Positions 1 to 6,827 of a stretch of 7,862 nucleotides of DNA are shown piece after piece. The notes beneath the pieces were generated by a model, which was not told the origin of the DNA, did no database searches, and saw only the letters and a program-made list of their open reading frames with translations. The position numbers were made by a program, and so were the translations under genes. The stretch's first letter is position 1, and each line of letters opens with the position of its first letter. This DNA is from Acidobacteriota bacterium (GTDB lineage Bacteria; Acidobacteriota; Vicinamibacteria; Vicinamibacterales; UBA8438). The stretch covers positions 1 to 7,862 of the forward strand of contig SXOW01000363.1 of the NCBI GenBank assembly GCA_005778315.1, in the 5' to 3' direction.

Positions 1-875
1 AGACACGACTCCAAGCCAAGCGATCCCGGACAGACGGGGTCCTGGTAGAAATGGGCCGCGAAGAACCACTCGTCCGGATCGACCGCCTTGACGCCGCGGA
101 TGAACCCCAGGCCGGCCGGACCGCCGTCTGGGACGAACAGCTCTACCGCGTCAATCATCAACAGGGCGCGCGCCGGTAACGCGGCGGTGCCATCGGCCGG
201 TGCGGTGTTCGCGTCGGTCGGTGTCACTGGCGCCAGCGTCTGGAGTGCGATCGGTCGCGCCCGCCGGATCTCGTCGGGGCCCGGCCGATAGAGTCGGCCC
301 GAGGCGTCACGGATACCGATCTGCTGGGCGAGCGCCGCGGCCGAGAAAAAGCCGAACTGGGTGTCGCCGCTGTAGACCAGTCGACCGGAGCGCCACGCCT
401 GAAAGTCGAACGACTGCACGATCATCCCGCCCGCTTCGGAGATCCTGGTGATCCGCACGCGGACGGTCAACGTGCCGCTGTGGCCGAAGACTTCCTCGTG
501 CAGGGTGGCGGTCCCACCGAGATTGCGGAACGAGAGGTCTTCGCGGCTGCGCAACGCGGACCCCAGATAGGCCGCCAGCCAGCCACACGGTTGTAGCGCG
601 ACCTCGAGCAGGATGGCGAACGGCATGGCCGGCTGCCGATTCGCGCGGAAGTACCAGGCGTCTGGCGGGATGTCGTACTGGGCCTCGATCCATCCGCCCG
701 GCGTAAGTGTCCAGGCATCGGCGTGCGTGGCGGTGATGCGGTCGAGGAATTGGAAAGGCGGACCGGGAAGCCGCGCGATCCGCCGGTCGGCGTCAAAAAC
801 GCAATAGGGCTCGCCGAATGCGTCGGACGGCTTACCGACCGCGAAGGCCAGAATGCGGTCGTTGTCGTAGATGGC
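1..875 (-). other. FabA/FabZ-like dehydratase unit DH2 (hotdog 3 and truncated hotdog 4)
   Basis: Residues about 1985-2275. Hotdog 3 begins with YDNDRILAFAVGKPSDAFGE, a strongly family-typical stretch, followed by LPGPPFQFLDRI, and carries LLEVALQPCGWLAAYLGSAL near residue 2075. It has no His at the catalytic position. Hotdog 4 carries DEWFFAAHFYQDPVCPGSLG with His2259 (codon 51-53), and Glu2273 14 residues on. The window ends two residues later. The layout repeats DH1, with the catalytic His only in the second half of the pair. In PUFA synthases one such unit is linked to trans-2/cis-3 isomerisation that preserves cis double bonds; which one does this here is not decidable from sequence alone. 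Confidence 0.87.
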
Positions 876-3800
876 GTGGCGCGGCGTCAGCGGGATCGGC
901 TCGTCGCCTATCGCCGACACGACCAGGTCGCTGGCCGAGTGGCGTGACGGGCCGGCGGCGCGGGCCCGCCTCCACGCTGTCTCGACCTGCTCACGGGTGG
1001 CGCCCGTCAGCTGCAGCGACATGTTGGTGAACTGGACGATCCGGTGTCCGTCCGCGTAGATCAGCGCGTCCGCCAACGCATACGGGTCGGGGCGATACCC
1101 GACCTCCTTGATGTGCACCTCGTACCTGACGCGCTGGGTGGCTTGCGTGACTGGGCCACGACACCGCAGCGCACTCGCCGCACCCGGCACCGGTTCCCAC
1201 GACACGCCGCGCTCGTTGGTCACCCACCCCATGCGCATGAGGAAGACCCGCAGCGTGTGCAGGCAGCACTCGTACATCAGGGTGCCCGGCATGACCATGT
1301 CATCGACGAAGTGGCAGGTCAGGAACCACGCGTCGGGGCGGATGTCCGCTTCGGCTTGGATGAGGCCCAGGCCGTACCGTCCGCCGGCCGGGTCGAGATG
1401 CACGACGCGGTCGATGAGCCGCATGCGCCCCGTGGGCAAACGCAGCGCGGGGTCCAGGTCCAGTCCCAGAAACTGCGGACCGAAACAGCTCGCGAGGTCG
1501 CCCTGGCGTAAGGCCTCGAGTTGGGGTGCGTCGAAGGACTCCGTCGCCATGGGCACGATGTCCTGCCAGTCGTCAGGCCGCTGCCCAGCCGTCATGGTCT
1601 GATCGTTCGCAGACAGGAGGATGCCGCCTGACGCCGCCGTCTCCTGCTCGGTGAAGAACCCGGCGCAGCCGTGCTCCATGGTCAGCACCGTCTCACCGTT
1701 GAGCGTGCCTTCGAACCGGAAGAAAAACAGATAGGTGTCGCCCTGACGGACAAAGCGATCGATGTAGATGTCGTAGCGCATCCGGTCGCCCGGTTGCGGG
1801 AGTCCGCGATGGAACGTGACGGTGGCGTCCAGCAATCGGTACGACCGCGTGCCGCGGACCTCGAGGTCGATGCCCAGATACGAGCACAGAAACAGATCGG
1901 CCTGCCCCGCCTCGACCGTGATGCAGACCGGCGTGCGCCCGCCGTCGAGGTACCACGCATCCCGATGCACGTCGTGTTCCGTGATCACCCGCCCACCGCC
2001 CATCGAGCCCTTGACGCCATCGACACGGAGGATGCGGTCGACCAGCATGAGCGGCTCGTCTGGCAGACGCACCCGGACCGGAAAACGATCGAGGTCCGCG
2101 AACGCGGGCCCCAGCACCGCCTCGGCTGACCCGATCGCGAACTCCAAACACTGGTCGCGGTCGTAGGCCACGACGGCGGGCTCTGGCACGGCCCCGACGC
2201 GGGCGGCTGAGACGGGCGGTCCTCCCAGGACCCCAAGGAGGCGTGCTTCGAGCGCCAGTGCCTCGCCCAGACCGCGCATCGCGGTTTGCGAGTAGCGCAG
2301 GAAGGCGTTGTGTGCCGCTGCGCCTGCCGCCGCGGTCTGTGCCACGACGTCGGCCAAGTTCTGGCCTGCGACCGCCGTCCCGCCGGAATCGACTCCGAAG
2401 GCCGCCGGGGCGTCAACGTCGGTGTGCGAGAGCACCTGAGGCAAGTCCCCGACGGCCGGTCTGTCCGCCTGGCGAGCAGGCAGCCGCGGCTGCGGCGCCC
2501 GCACCCCGGTCGGGACCCGTATCTGCGCGGCGACCGGCGCGGCCGCGCGTCTTGCCGACGCCGCCAGGACGTCTGACGGGGGCGTCGGGACCGTGTACAG
2601 GGCACCAAAATCGGTGATCGCCCGATTCGCGTAGAGTGCACCCATGAGGCGAAGGACCGTGGTCACGTCCTCTTCGTCCCTCAGACAGGCGGATTGGGCG
2701 AGGTGTGGCCGGCCGTCGAGAATCTTGCCGATCATGCGGGAGCAGGAGCCCTGCGGACCGGCCTCGACGAAGAGGCGGACCCCGTCGGCATAGGCGCGCT
2801 CGATCGTCGCCGCGAAGTCGACCGTGGTGACCGCCTGCGCCACAATCGCCTCGGCCGCAGACGCCTCGTCGACGGGATAGCTGCTCGTGCGAGCGGCGCT
2901 GTAGAACCGAATCCCCGGAATCGGCGTCGTGGGCAGTCGGTGCAGTTGTCGATACGCCTCCGACACAGACGCAGCGACCGCGCAATGGACGGTTGATGCA
3001 CCGGCCAAGTCGACCGCTTCGCACCGCAAGGCGGAGATGACGGCTTCAATCGCGCTGGCCTGTCCGCCGATGACGCACTCGTCGTGTGTATTGACGATCT
3101 GGAGGTAGGCTCGGTCTATCCCCGCAATGGCCTCCCGGACCACCTCGGCCGGGCGGTTGATGACGACGCTCCGCCAGTCGACCGATTCATCGCGGGGGAG
3201 GTTCCAGGCCGCGCGCGCCGCATCGCAACGACCGACCAACTCGTGCTCGAACAACGGCGACCGGCGGAGGCGCTCGTCCATCTCGTCCCGGTCGGTCCAC
3301 GCCCTCATGGCAAACAACGCCGTGGACTCCCCGAGGCTGTAGCCGATAGCGGCGCTGGGCTGAAGCCCCAACGCCCGAAGGAGGTCGCTCATCACGACGC
3401 CATGCGCAACCTGACCCTGCAGCATGGCCAAGAAATCCCGGCTGAGCGCGTCCTCGGCCACCCGCCGCCAGCCGTCGCGCCACTCGTGTCGCCGTGGCGT
3501 CAGGAGTTCCGGCGAGTGCTGGCCGCGCAGATGGGCCGTCTCTTCACCTAGCTTGCGGACGATGTCCGGCCAGTGCGTCGCGACCCCGACGCCCATGCCA
3601 ACGTAGTGGGCGCCGGAGCCCGGGAAGACGAAGGCCACCTCCCCTTGCCCACGCAGCGGGTTGGGCGAGAAGAAGACCCCGTTCTGACCGCGCACCGTGC
3701 GCTCCGGCGCCAGACGGAGGCTGCGGTCGGCCGCGTCGAGGGCCCGTTGGAGGTCGCCACGGCTGGTCGCGTGCAATGCCATACCGAGGGTGTCGGCATG

Positions 3801-6800
3801 GCTTGACGTCGGGGATGTGGCGTGCCACCGACGGGCCAGAGACTCAATGTCGTCGATGTCAGGGCTCTCACTGCCGTGGTTCACGAGGCGCCCCAACCTG
3901 GCGAGACCGGAGTGCAACGTCTCGATGTTGGCCCCCGAGACGCCGAAGAGCGCCTGGTCGCGGTTCCCGAGCGGTTGTCGTCGGTCGTGCACCTCGGTGG
4001 TGTGCCGCTGTGGGACCTCCTCGAGCACGACATGGGCGCTGCCGCCGTCGCAGGTCATCACGCTGACCCCCGCGCATCGGGGGCCGAGGGCGCGGTCATG
4101 GAGCCAGGCCTCCGGGCGCACCGGCATATAGAACGGGCCGTCTCTCCATGCCTCCGGGGTCATCGGCTGCAGGAACCCGGACAGCGGCGGCACGAGTTCC
4201 TGGTAGATGCAGAGTGCGGCCTTGACCACGGATGTGAGCCCCGACGCCGCACCGACGTGCCCGACGGTCGGTTTGGCTGACCCGATCGCGCACACCGCCG
4301 TCGCACCAGGTGGATGATGAGCCGCGAAGAACGCGGTGAGCGCTGCCGTTTCGACGGCGTCCTCGCCGGGCTCGCCGCTGCCGTGCGCCTCCAGGTAGCC
4401 AACCCGTTTCGGGTCCACCCTAGCGTCGGCATACGCCCGTTCGAGGGCTCGCGTGTAGGTGTCGACGTGTGGCTCGACGCCGTCGCCGCCGGCGATGCCG
4501 AGACCGTGGATGGCGGCGTAGACGCGGTCACCGGCCGCGATGGCATCTGGTAGACGTTTGAGCACCAGGGTCACGGCGCCTTCGCCGACGACGGTGCCGT
4601 CGGCCTGACTGTCGAACGGCCGGACCTCGCCGCGGCGTGAGTAGGGACGAAGCGCGTGTGTCGTCACCATCGCGCGCACGTCGCCAGGCAGATCCACCGC
4701 GCCGACGACGACGCGGTCCACCTCGCCTCGGCGGAGCGCGGAGAGCCCGACATCCAGCGCACGTATTCCCGAGGCTTCTTCGGCCGAGATGGCAAAGCTG
4801 GCGCCGCCGAACGCGAACTCCCGAGCGATCCGGCTGGCAATGATGTTGCCGAGTGCGCCCAGCACGCGCCCGGGCGTCAGCGCGGGGCCGGACTCGTCAC
4901 GCAGCGTGGCGACCCAGTCGTCGAACGTCTGCTGATCCAGCTGGAGATCGAGCATCCGCGCCCACTGGCGGGCCAAGTTGAGCAAGGCCCAGCGGTGATG
5001 GAAGTTTGTCGTGTTGAAATCCAGCCCCATGCCGATGATGACACCGGTGCGCAGATCGCCGCGCGGTGTCGGCGTTCGCGTGTCCTCCAGGGCCCGAGCG
5101 ACGGACTGGAGCATGAGCAGTTGCTGGGGGAGTGTCTCTGGAATCTCGCTGGGCGGCACTCGAAACGCGCCGACCTCGACGGAGGTGCTGTCCAGATAGG
5201 CACCGGGGGGGGGGTGTGCGCCCCAGGCAGCGCGCGCAAGGTCGTCGCGCCCCCACCAGCGCGTAGTCGGCCACGGCGCGACCGCCGAGTGCCCCTTGAA
5301 CGTCGCTTCCTGGAAGGCCCGCAACGAGTTGAGGCGACCCAGGTGGGCGTCCATACCCACAATCGCGATCGGGACGGATGGCCGGTGCGGGCGCGGTGAG
5401 GCTTGCACGCGCGCGGGTGCCGCCCCGGGCCGCGGCGTGTCTGCCTCTTCGAGCAAGAGGTGCGCGTTGATCCCCCCGAATCCGAACCCGCTGACGGCGG
5501 CCCGGCGAGGCGTGCGGTCGTCGCGACGTGCCCACGGCTGGATCTGGGTCTGCAGCCGAAACGGGCTCTGGATCGGACCGGTATCCTGAGCGCGCTGGTG
5601 TGCCCAGGCGGCCAGCGCCGGGGTTACCCGCGTCGGGTCGACGTTGGCGGATGGTGGCAGCTCCCGGTCCCGCAGCGCGAGCAGGGTCTTCACCAGACCG
5701 GCCGCCCCGGCCGCCGTCAGCAGGTGCCCGATGTTGGATTTGACAGACCCGATCGCGCATTGCCCCGGACTCCACGATGTGCCGGCGGGCGACTCCCGCC
5801 ACAAGCGATGCAGGCTTTCAAGCTCGACCGTGTCTCCGAGCGGCGTGCCGGTGCCATGGCATTCGATGAGGTCGACATCCGACGGAGCCCAACCGGCTTG
5901 ACCGTAGGCCGCACGCATCGCTCTGAGCTGCCCGTCGGCGTTGGCAGCCAGGAGGCTGCCAGACACGTCGTTGGAGAGCCCGATCCCGCGGATGACACCG
6001 TAGATGATGTCGCCGTCGCGGCGGGCGTCGTCCAGGCGCTTCAGCACGACGATGCCTGCCCCCTCACCTACCACCAGCCCGTCAGCGTCGGCACCGAAGG
6101 GGCGGCACACGCCCGAGGCCGCCAGGGCTCGGAGCTGGCTGAAGCCCATTTGGGTGTACAGGCTCTCGGGGCGAGATACGCCGCCCGCGAGCATGGCGTC
6201 TGCGCGCCCGGCTTGGAGTTCGTCGCACGCAAGTTTGATCGCCACCAGACTCGACGCACAAGCGGCATCGAGCGTGCAGCTCCCGCCGCCGAGACCCAGC
6301 GCCTGGGCCAGCAGGCTGGCGGGTCGGGCGGTCACCCGGGCGTTGAGTGGTGACGACGGTGGGGCTGGTCTCGGCCTGGTTCCGAAGAGGACGTGTTCGA
6401 ACGCGCGGCCCAGTATGTCGCTCGTAATGGTTGACGCCCCATCAGTCGGGAGGGCGATGGCCGCCAACGTGACACCGACTCGGTCGCGGTCCACCGGGCC
6501 GGTGGCGATGTCCGCGAACGCTTGACGGCCGACGTGGAGGACCATTTCGTACAGCGGGTCGAGGCCGCGCAACGTGTTGCGATCGAGGTTCAGCCCCGCT
6601 GGATCAAAGACAAAGTCGTCAATGAAACACGCGCGCGTGGAATACACGGTGTCCGGGGCCGGATCTGGCCGGTGGGCGTCGTTGGGGTCAAGTACCCAGC
6701 GCCCGGGTGGCGCGGGACGTGACGCATCGTGGCGGGTCCGGATGTGACGCTGAAAGGTGTCGAGATCGGGTGCCTGCGGAAACACCCCGCCCAGCCCGAC

Positions 6801-6827
6801 CACCGCGACCGGGGCGAACTCGGTCAT
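1..6827 (-). CDS. pfa3: Pfa3-like PUFA (secondary lipid) synthase subunit, KS-CLF-AT-DH-DH, 3' end missing
   Basis: This is a cytosolic iterative type I fatty acid/polyketide synthase subunit. From ATG at 6827 the frame stays open for 2275 full codons and leaves the window at position 1 without a stop. Domains by residue: KS 1-461 (Cys190, His324, His368); KS-like chain length factor 486-937 (Glu684 at the Cys position, His815 and His857 kept); KS-AT linker 938-1063; AT 1064-1405 (Ser1164, His1281); Ala/Pro-rich linker 1406-1559; FabA/FabZ-like hotdog pairs at about 1560-1930 (DH1) and 1985 to the edge (DH2). I saw no ACP, KR or ER in this protein; in the family these sit in Pfa2 and Pfa1. 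KS-CLF-AT-DH-DH is the order of myxobacterial Pfa3. Gammaproteobacterial PfaC lacks the AT, which is carried separately on PfaB. Myxobacterial Pfa3 often ends in an acylglycerolphosphate acyltransferase (AGPAT) domain; whether this one does is outside the window. The family call is firm, the lipid product unknown. Confidence 0.93.
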   Translation of the reverse strand, partial: MTEFAPVAVVGLGGVFPQAPDLDTFQRHIRTRHDASRPAPPGRWVLDPNDAHRPDPAPDTVYSTRACFIDDFVFDPAGLNLDRNTLRGLDPLYEMVLHVGRQAFADIATGPVDRDRVGVTLAAIALPTDGASTITSDILGRAFEHVLFGTRPRPAPPSSPLNARVTARPASLLAQALGLGGGSCTLDAACASSLVAIKLACDELQAGRADAMLAGGVSRPESLYTQMGFSQLRALAASGVCRPFGADADGLVVGEGAGIVVLKRLDDARRDGDIIYGVIRGIGLSNDVSGSLLAANADGQLRAMRAAYGQAGWAPSDVDLIECHGTGTPLGDTVELESLHRLWRESPAGTSWSPGQCAIGSVKSNIGHLLTAAGAAGLVKTLLALRDRELPPSANVDPTRVTPALAAWAHQRAQDTGPIQSPFRLQTQIQPWARRDDRTPRRAAVSGFGFGGINAHLLLEEADTPRPGAAPARVQASPRPHRPSVPIAIVGMDAHLGRLNSLRAFQEATFKGHSAVAPWPTTRWWGRDDLARAAWGAHPPPGAYLDSTSVEVGAFRVPPSEIPETLPQQLLMLQSVARALEDTRTPTPRGDLRTGVIIGMGLDFNTTNFHHRWALLNLARQWARMLDLQLDQQTFDDWVATLRDESGPALTPGRVLGALGNIIASRIAREFAFGGASFAISAEEASGIRALDVGLSALRRGEVDRVVVGAVDLPGDVRAMVTTHALRPYSRRGEVRPFDSQADGTVVGEGAVTLVLKRLPDAIAAGDRVYAAIHGLGIAGGDGVEPHVDTYTRALERAYADARVDPKRVGYLEAHGSGEPGEDAVETAALTAFFAAHHPPGATAVCAIGSAKPTVGHVGAASGLTSVVKAALCIYQELVPPLSGFLQPMTPEAWRDGPFYMPVRPEAWLHDRALGPRCAGVSVMTCDGGSAHVVLEEVPQRHTTEVHDRRQPLGNRDQALFGVSGANIETLHSGLARLGRLVNHGSESPDIDDIESLARRWHATSPTSSHADTLGMALHATSRGDLQRALDAADRSLRLAPERTVRGQNGVFFSPNPLRGQGEVAFVFPGSGAHYVGMGVGVATHWPDIVRKLGEETAHLRGQHSPELLTPRRHEWRDGWRRVAEDALSRDFLAMLQGQVAHGVVMSDLLRALGLQPSAAIGYSLGESTALFAMRAWTDRDEMDERLRRSPLFEHELVGRCDAARAAWNLPRDESVDWRSVVINRPAEVVREAIAGIDRAYLQIVNTHDECVIGGQASAIEAVISALRCEAVDLAGASTVHCAVAASVSEAYRQLHRLPTTPIPGIRFYSAARTSSYPVDEASAAEAIVAQAVTTVDFAATIERAYADGVRLFVEAGPQGSCSRMIGKILDGRPHLAQSACLRDEEDVTTVLRLMGALYANRAITDFGALYTVPTPPSDVLAASARRAAAPVAAQIRVPTGVRAPQPRLPARQADRPAVGDLPQVLSHTDVDAPAAFGVDSGGTAVAGQNLADVVAQTAAAGAAAHNAFLRYSQTAMRGLGEALALEARLLGVLGGPPVSAARVGAVPEPAVVAYDRDQCLEFAIGSAEAVLGPAFADLDRFPVRVRLPDEPLMLVDRILRVDGVKGSMGGGRVITEHDVHRDAWYLDGGRTPVCITVEAGQADLFLCSYLGIDLEVRGTRSYRLLDATVTFHRGLPQPGDRMRYDIYIDRFVRQGDTYLFFFRFEGTLNGETVLTMEHGCAGFFTEQETAASGGILLSANDQTMTAGQRPDDWQDIVPMATESFDAPQLEALRQGDLASCFGPQFLGLDLDPALRLPTGRMRLIDRVVHLDPAGGRYGLGLIQAEADIRPDAWFLTCHFVDDMVMPGTLMYECCLHTLRVFLMRMGWVTNERGVSWEPVPGAASALRCRGPVTQATQRVRYEVHIKEVGYRPDPYALADALIYADGHRIVQFTNMSLQLTGATREQVETAWRRARAAGPSRHSASDLVVSAIGDEPIPLTPRHAIYDNDRILAFAVGKPSDAFGEPYCVFDADRRIARLPGPPFQFLDRITATHADAWTLTPGGWIEAQYDIPPDAWYFRANRQPAMPFAILLEVALQPCGWLAAYLGSALRSREDLSFRNLGGTATLHEEVFGHSGTLTVRVRITRISEAGGMIVQSFDFQAWRSGRLVYSGDTQFGFFSAAALAQQIGIRDASGRLYRPGPDEIRRARPIALQTLAPVTPTDANTAPADGTAALPARALLMIDAVELFVPDGGPAGLGFIRGVKAVDPDEWFFAAHFYQDPVCPGSLGLESC
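1038..2150 (-). other. FabA/FabZ-like dehydratase unit DH1 (hotdogs 1 and 2)
   Basis: Residues about 1560-1930 are two hotdog folds in tandem that should make one pseudo-dimeric dehydratase. Hotdog 1 has LPDEPLMLVDRI and then VEAGQADLFLCSYLGID, with Glu1639 and Asp1644 but no His. Hotdog 2 has DAWFLTCHFVDDMVMPGTLM with His1839 (codon 1311-1313), and Glu1853 14 residues later. FabA and FabZ put a His and an acidic residue on opposite subunits of a dimer; here the two halves are fused. Expected reaction: dehydration of 3-hydroxyacyl-ACP, with isomerisation possible. Confidence 0.87.
2151..2612 (-). other. Ala/Pro-rich interdomain linker with a conserved-looking helix
   Basis: Residues 1406-1559 join the AT to the first hotdog. 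The first part is low-complexity Pro/Ala/Arg (for example RRAAAPVAAQIRVP). The second part is helical and Ala-rich, including AHNAFLRYSQTAMRGLGEAL at about residue 1505, a segment resembling the pre-DH region of Pfa3/PfaC proteins as I recall it. A DSGG at 1480-1483 slightly resembles a phosphopantetheine site, but the surrounding sequence does not form an ACP. No catalytic function is assigned. Confidence 0.65.
2613..3638 (-). other. Acyltransferase domain (AT)
   Basis: Residues 1064-1405. The N-terminus is VAFVFPGSGAHYVGMG, the usual AT opening strand and oxyanion-side loop. The nucleophile is Ser1164 in AIGYSLGES (codon 3336-3338). A conserved Arg follows in FAMRAW. The catalytic His is probably His1281 in ASTVHCAVA (codon 2985-2987). 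VEAGPQGSCSRMI is the C-terminal substructure. A Tyr before the Ser (GYSLG rather than GHSLG) is, to my knowledge, usual in the second AT of PUFA synthases (PfaB/Pfa3), whose role is less clear than that of the malonyl-loading AT on Pfa2. Confidence 0.9.
4017..5372 (-). other. Chain length factor (KS fold lacking the catalytic Cys)
   Basis: Residues 486-937 have the KS fold, opening with PIAIVGMDAHLG. At the nucleophile elbow the sequence reads SAEEASG, so the residue that aligns with the KS cysteine is Glu684 (codon 4776-4778). The two His motifs survive: EAHGSGEPGED (His815) and KPTVGHVGAASG (His857). The end, DGGSAHVVLEE, is KS-like. By analogy with type II PKS and PUFA synthase CLFs, it should pair with KS1 and help set chain length. 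Loss of the cysteine means it cannot itself condense. A 10-base G run lies in its coding sequence. Confidence 0.9.
5205..5214. repeat. Poly-G homopolymer (10 bases) inside the CLF coding region
   Basis: Ten consecutive G on the plus strand (C on the coding strand) encode Pro539-Pro541 and the last base of His538. The reading frame is the same on both sides: CLF-like sequence continues from RWWGRDD to the VEVGAF segment. The tract length as given is therefore compatible with a functional gene. A change of one base would stop the protein inside the CLF domain. Confidence 0.9.
5445..6827 (-). other. Ketosynthase domain 1 (catalytic KS)
   Basis: This sub-domain of the Pfa3-like CDS (residues 1-461) opens with VAVVGLGGVFPQA, the typical KS N-terminal strand and loop. 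The nucleophile is Cys190 in DAACASS (codon 6258-6260). The two active-site His residues are His324 in ECHGTGTPLGD (codon 5856-5858) and His368 in KSNIGHLLTAAG (codon 5724-5726). The domain closes with GFGFGGINAHLLLEE (His456). All catalytic residues are present, so it should carry out decarboxylative Claisen condensation of malonyl-ACP with the growing chain. Confidence 0.95.
6824..6827 (-). promoter_or_regulatory. ATGA stop/start overlap (translational coupling site)
   Basis: The TGA of the upstream subunit (6824-6826) and the ATG of the downstream subunit (6825-6827) share bases in the minus-strand string ATGA. No strong purine-rich ribosome binding site is visible in the preceding 20 bases. 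Re-initiation by ribosomes finishing the upstream gene is therefore the likely way the second protein is translated, giving matched amounts of two subunits of one complex. This overlap, together with a KS fold beginning at residue 7 or so, fixes the start codon. Confidence 0.8.

Noticed and set aside
1..1602. Small minus-strand frames (307-693, 467-796, 991-1269) as separate genes
   Set aside because: They sit in other frames within the DH1-DH2 coding sequence and show no domain or start signal of their own.
1671..2129. Plus-strand frame of 152 codons with a fairly ordinary amino acid mix
   Set aside because: It is exactly antisense to hotdog 1 of DH1, which is clearly homologous to known dehydratases. 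No family was recognised for the antisense product.
2379..2390. DSGG at residues 1480-1483 as an ACP phosphopantetheine site
   Set aside because: The hydrophobic residue expected right after the Ser (D-S-L/I/M) is replaced by Gly, and the flanks are Ala/Pro linker without a four-helix ACP pattern.
5205..5214. Possible frameshift at the poly-G tract
   Set aside because: CLF-like sequence continues in the same frame on both sides, and the KS1 start, the AT and the last hotdog all share one frame, so no frameshift is needed.
5403..6353. Plus-strand open frame of 316 codons, and a neighbouring one at 4656-5399 (247 codons)
   Set aside because: Both lie wholly opposite the KS1 and CLF coding sequence. 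Their translations are rich in Arg, Gly, Ala and Pro with no recognisable domain. Long antisense frames are expected in high-GC genes.
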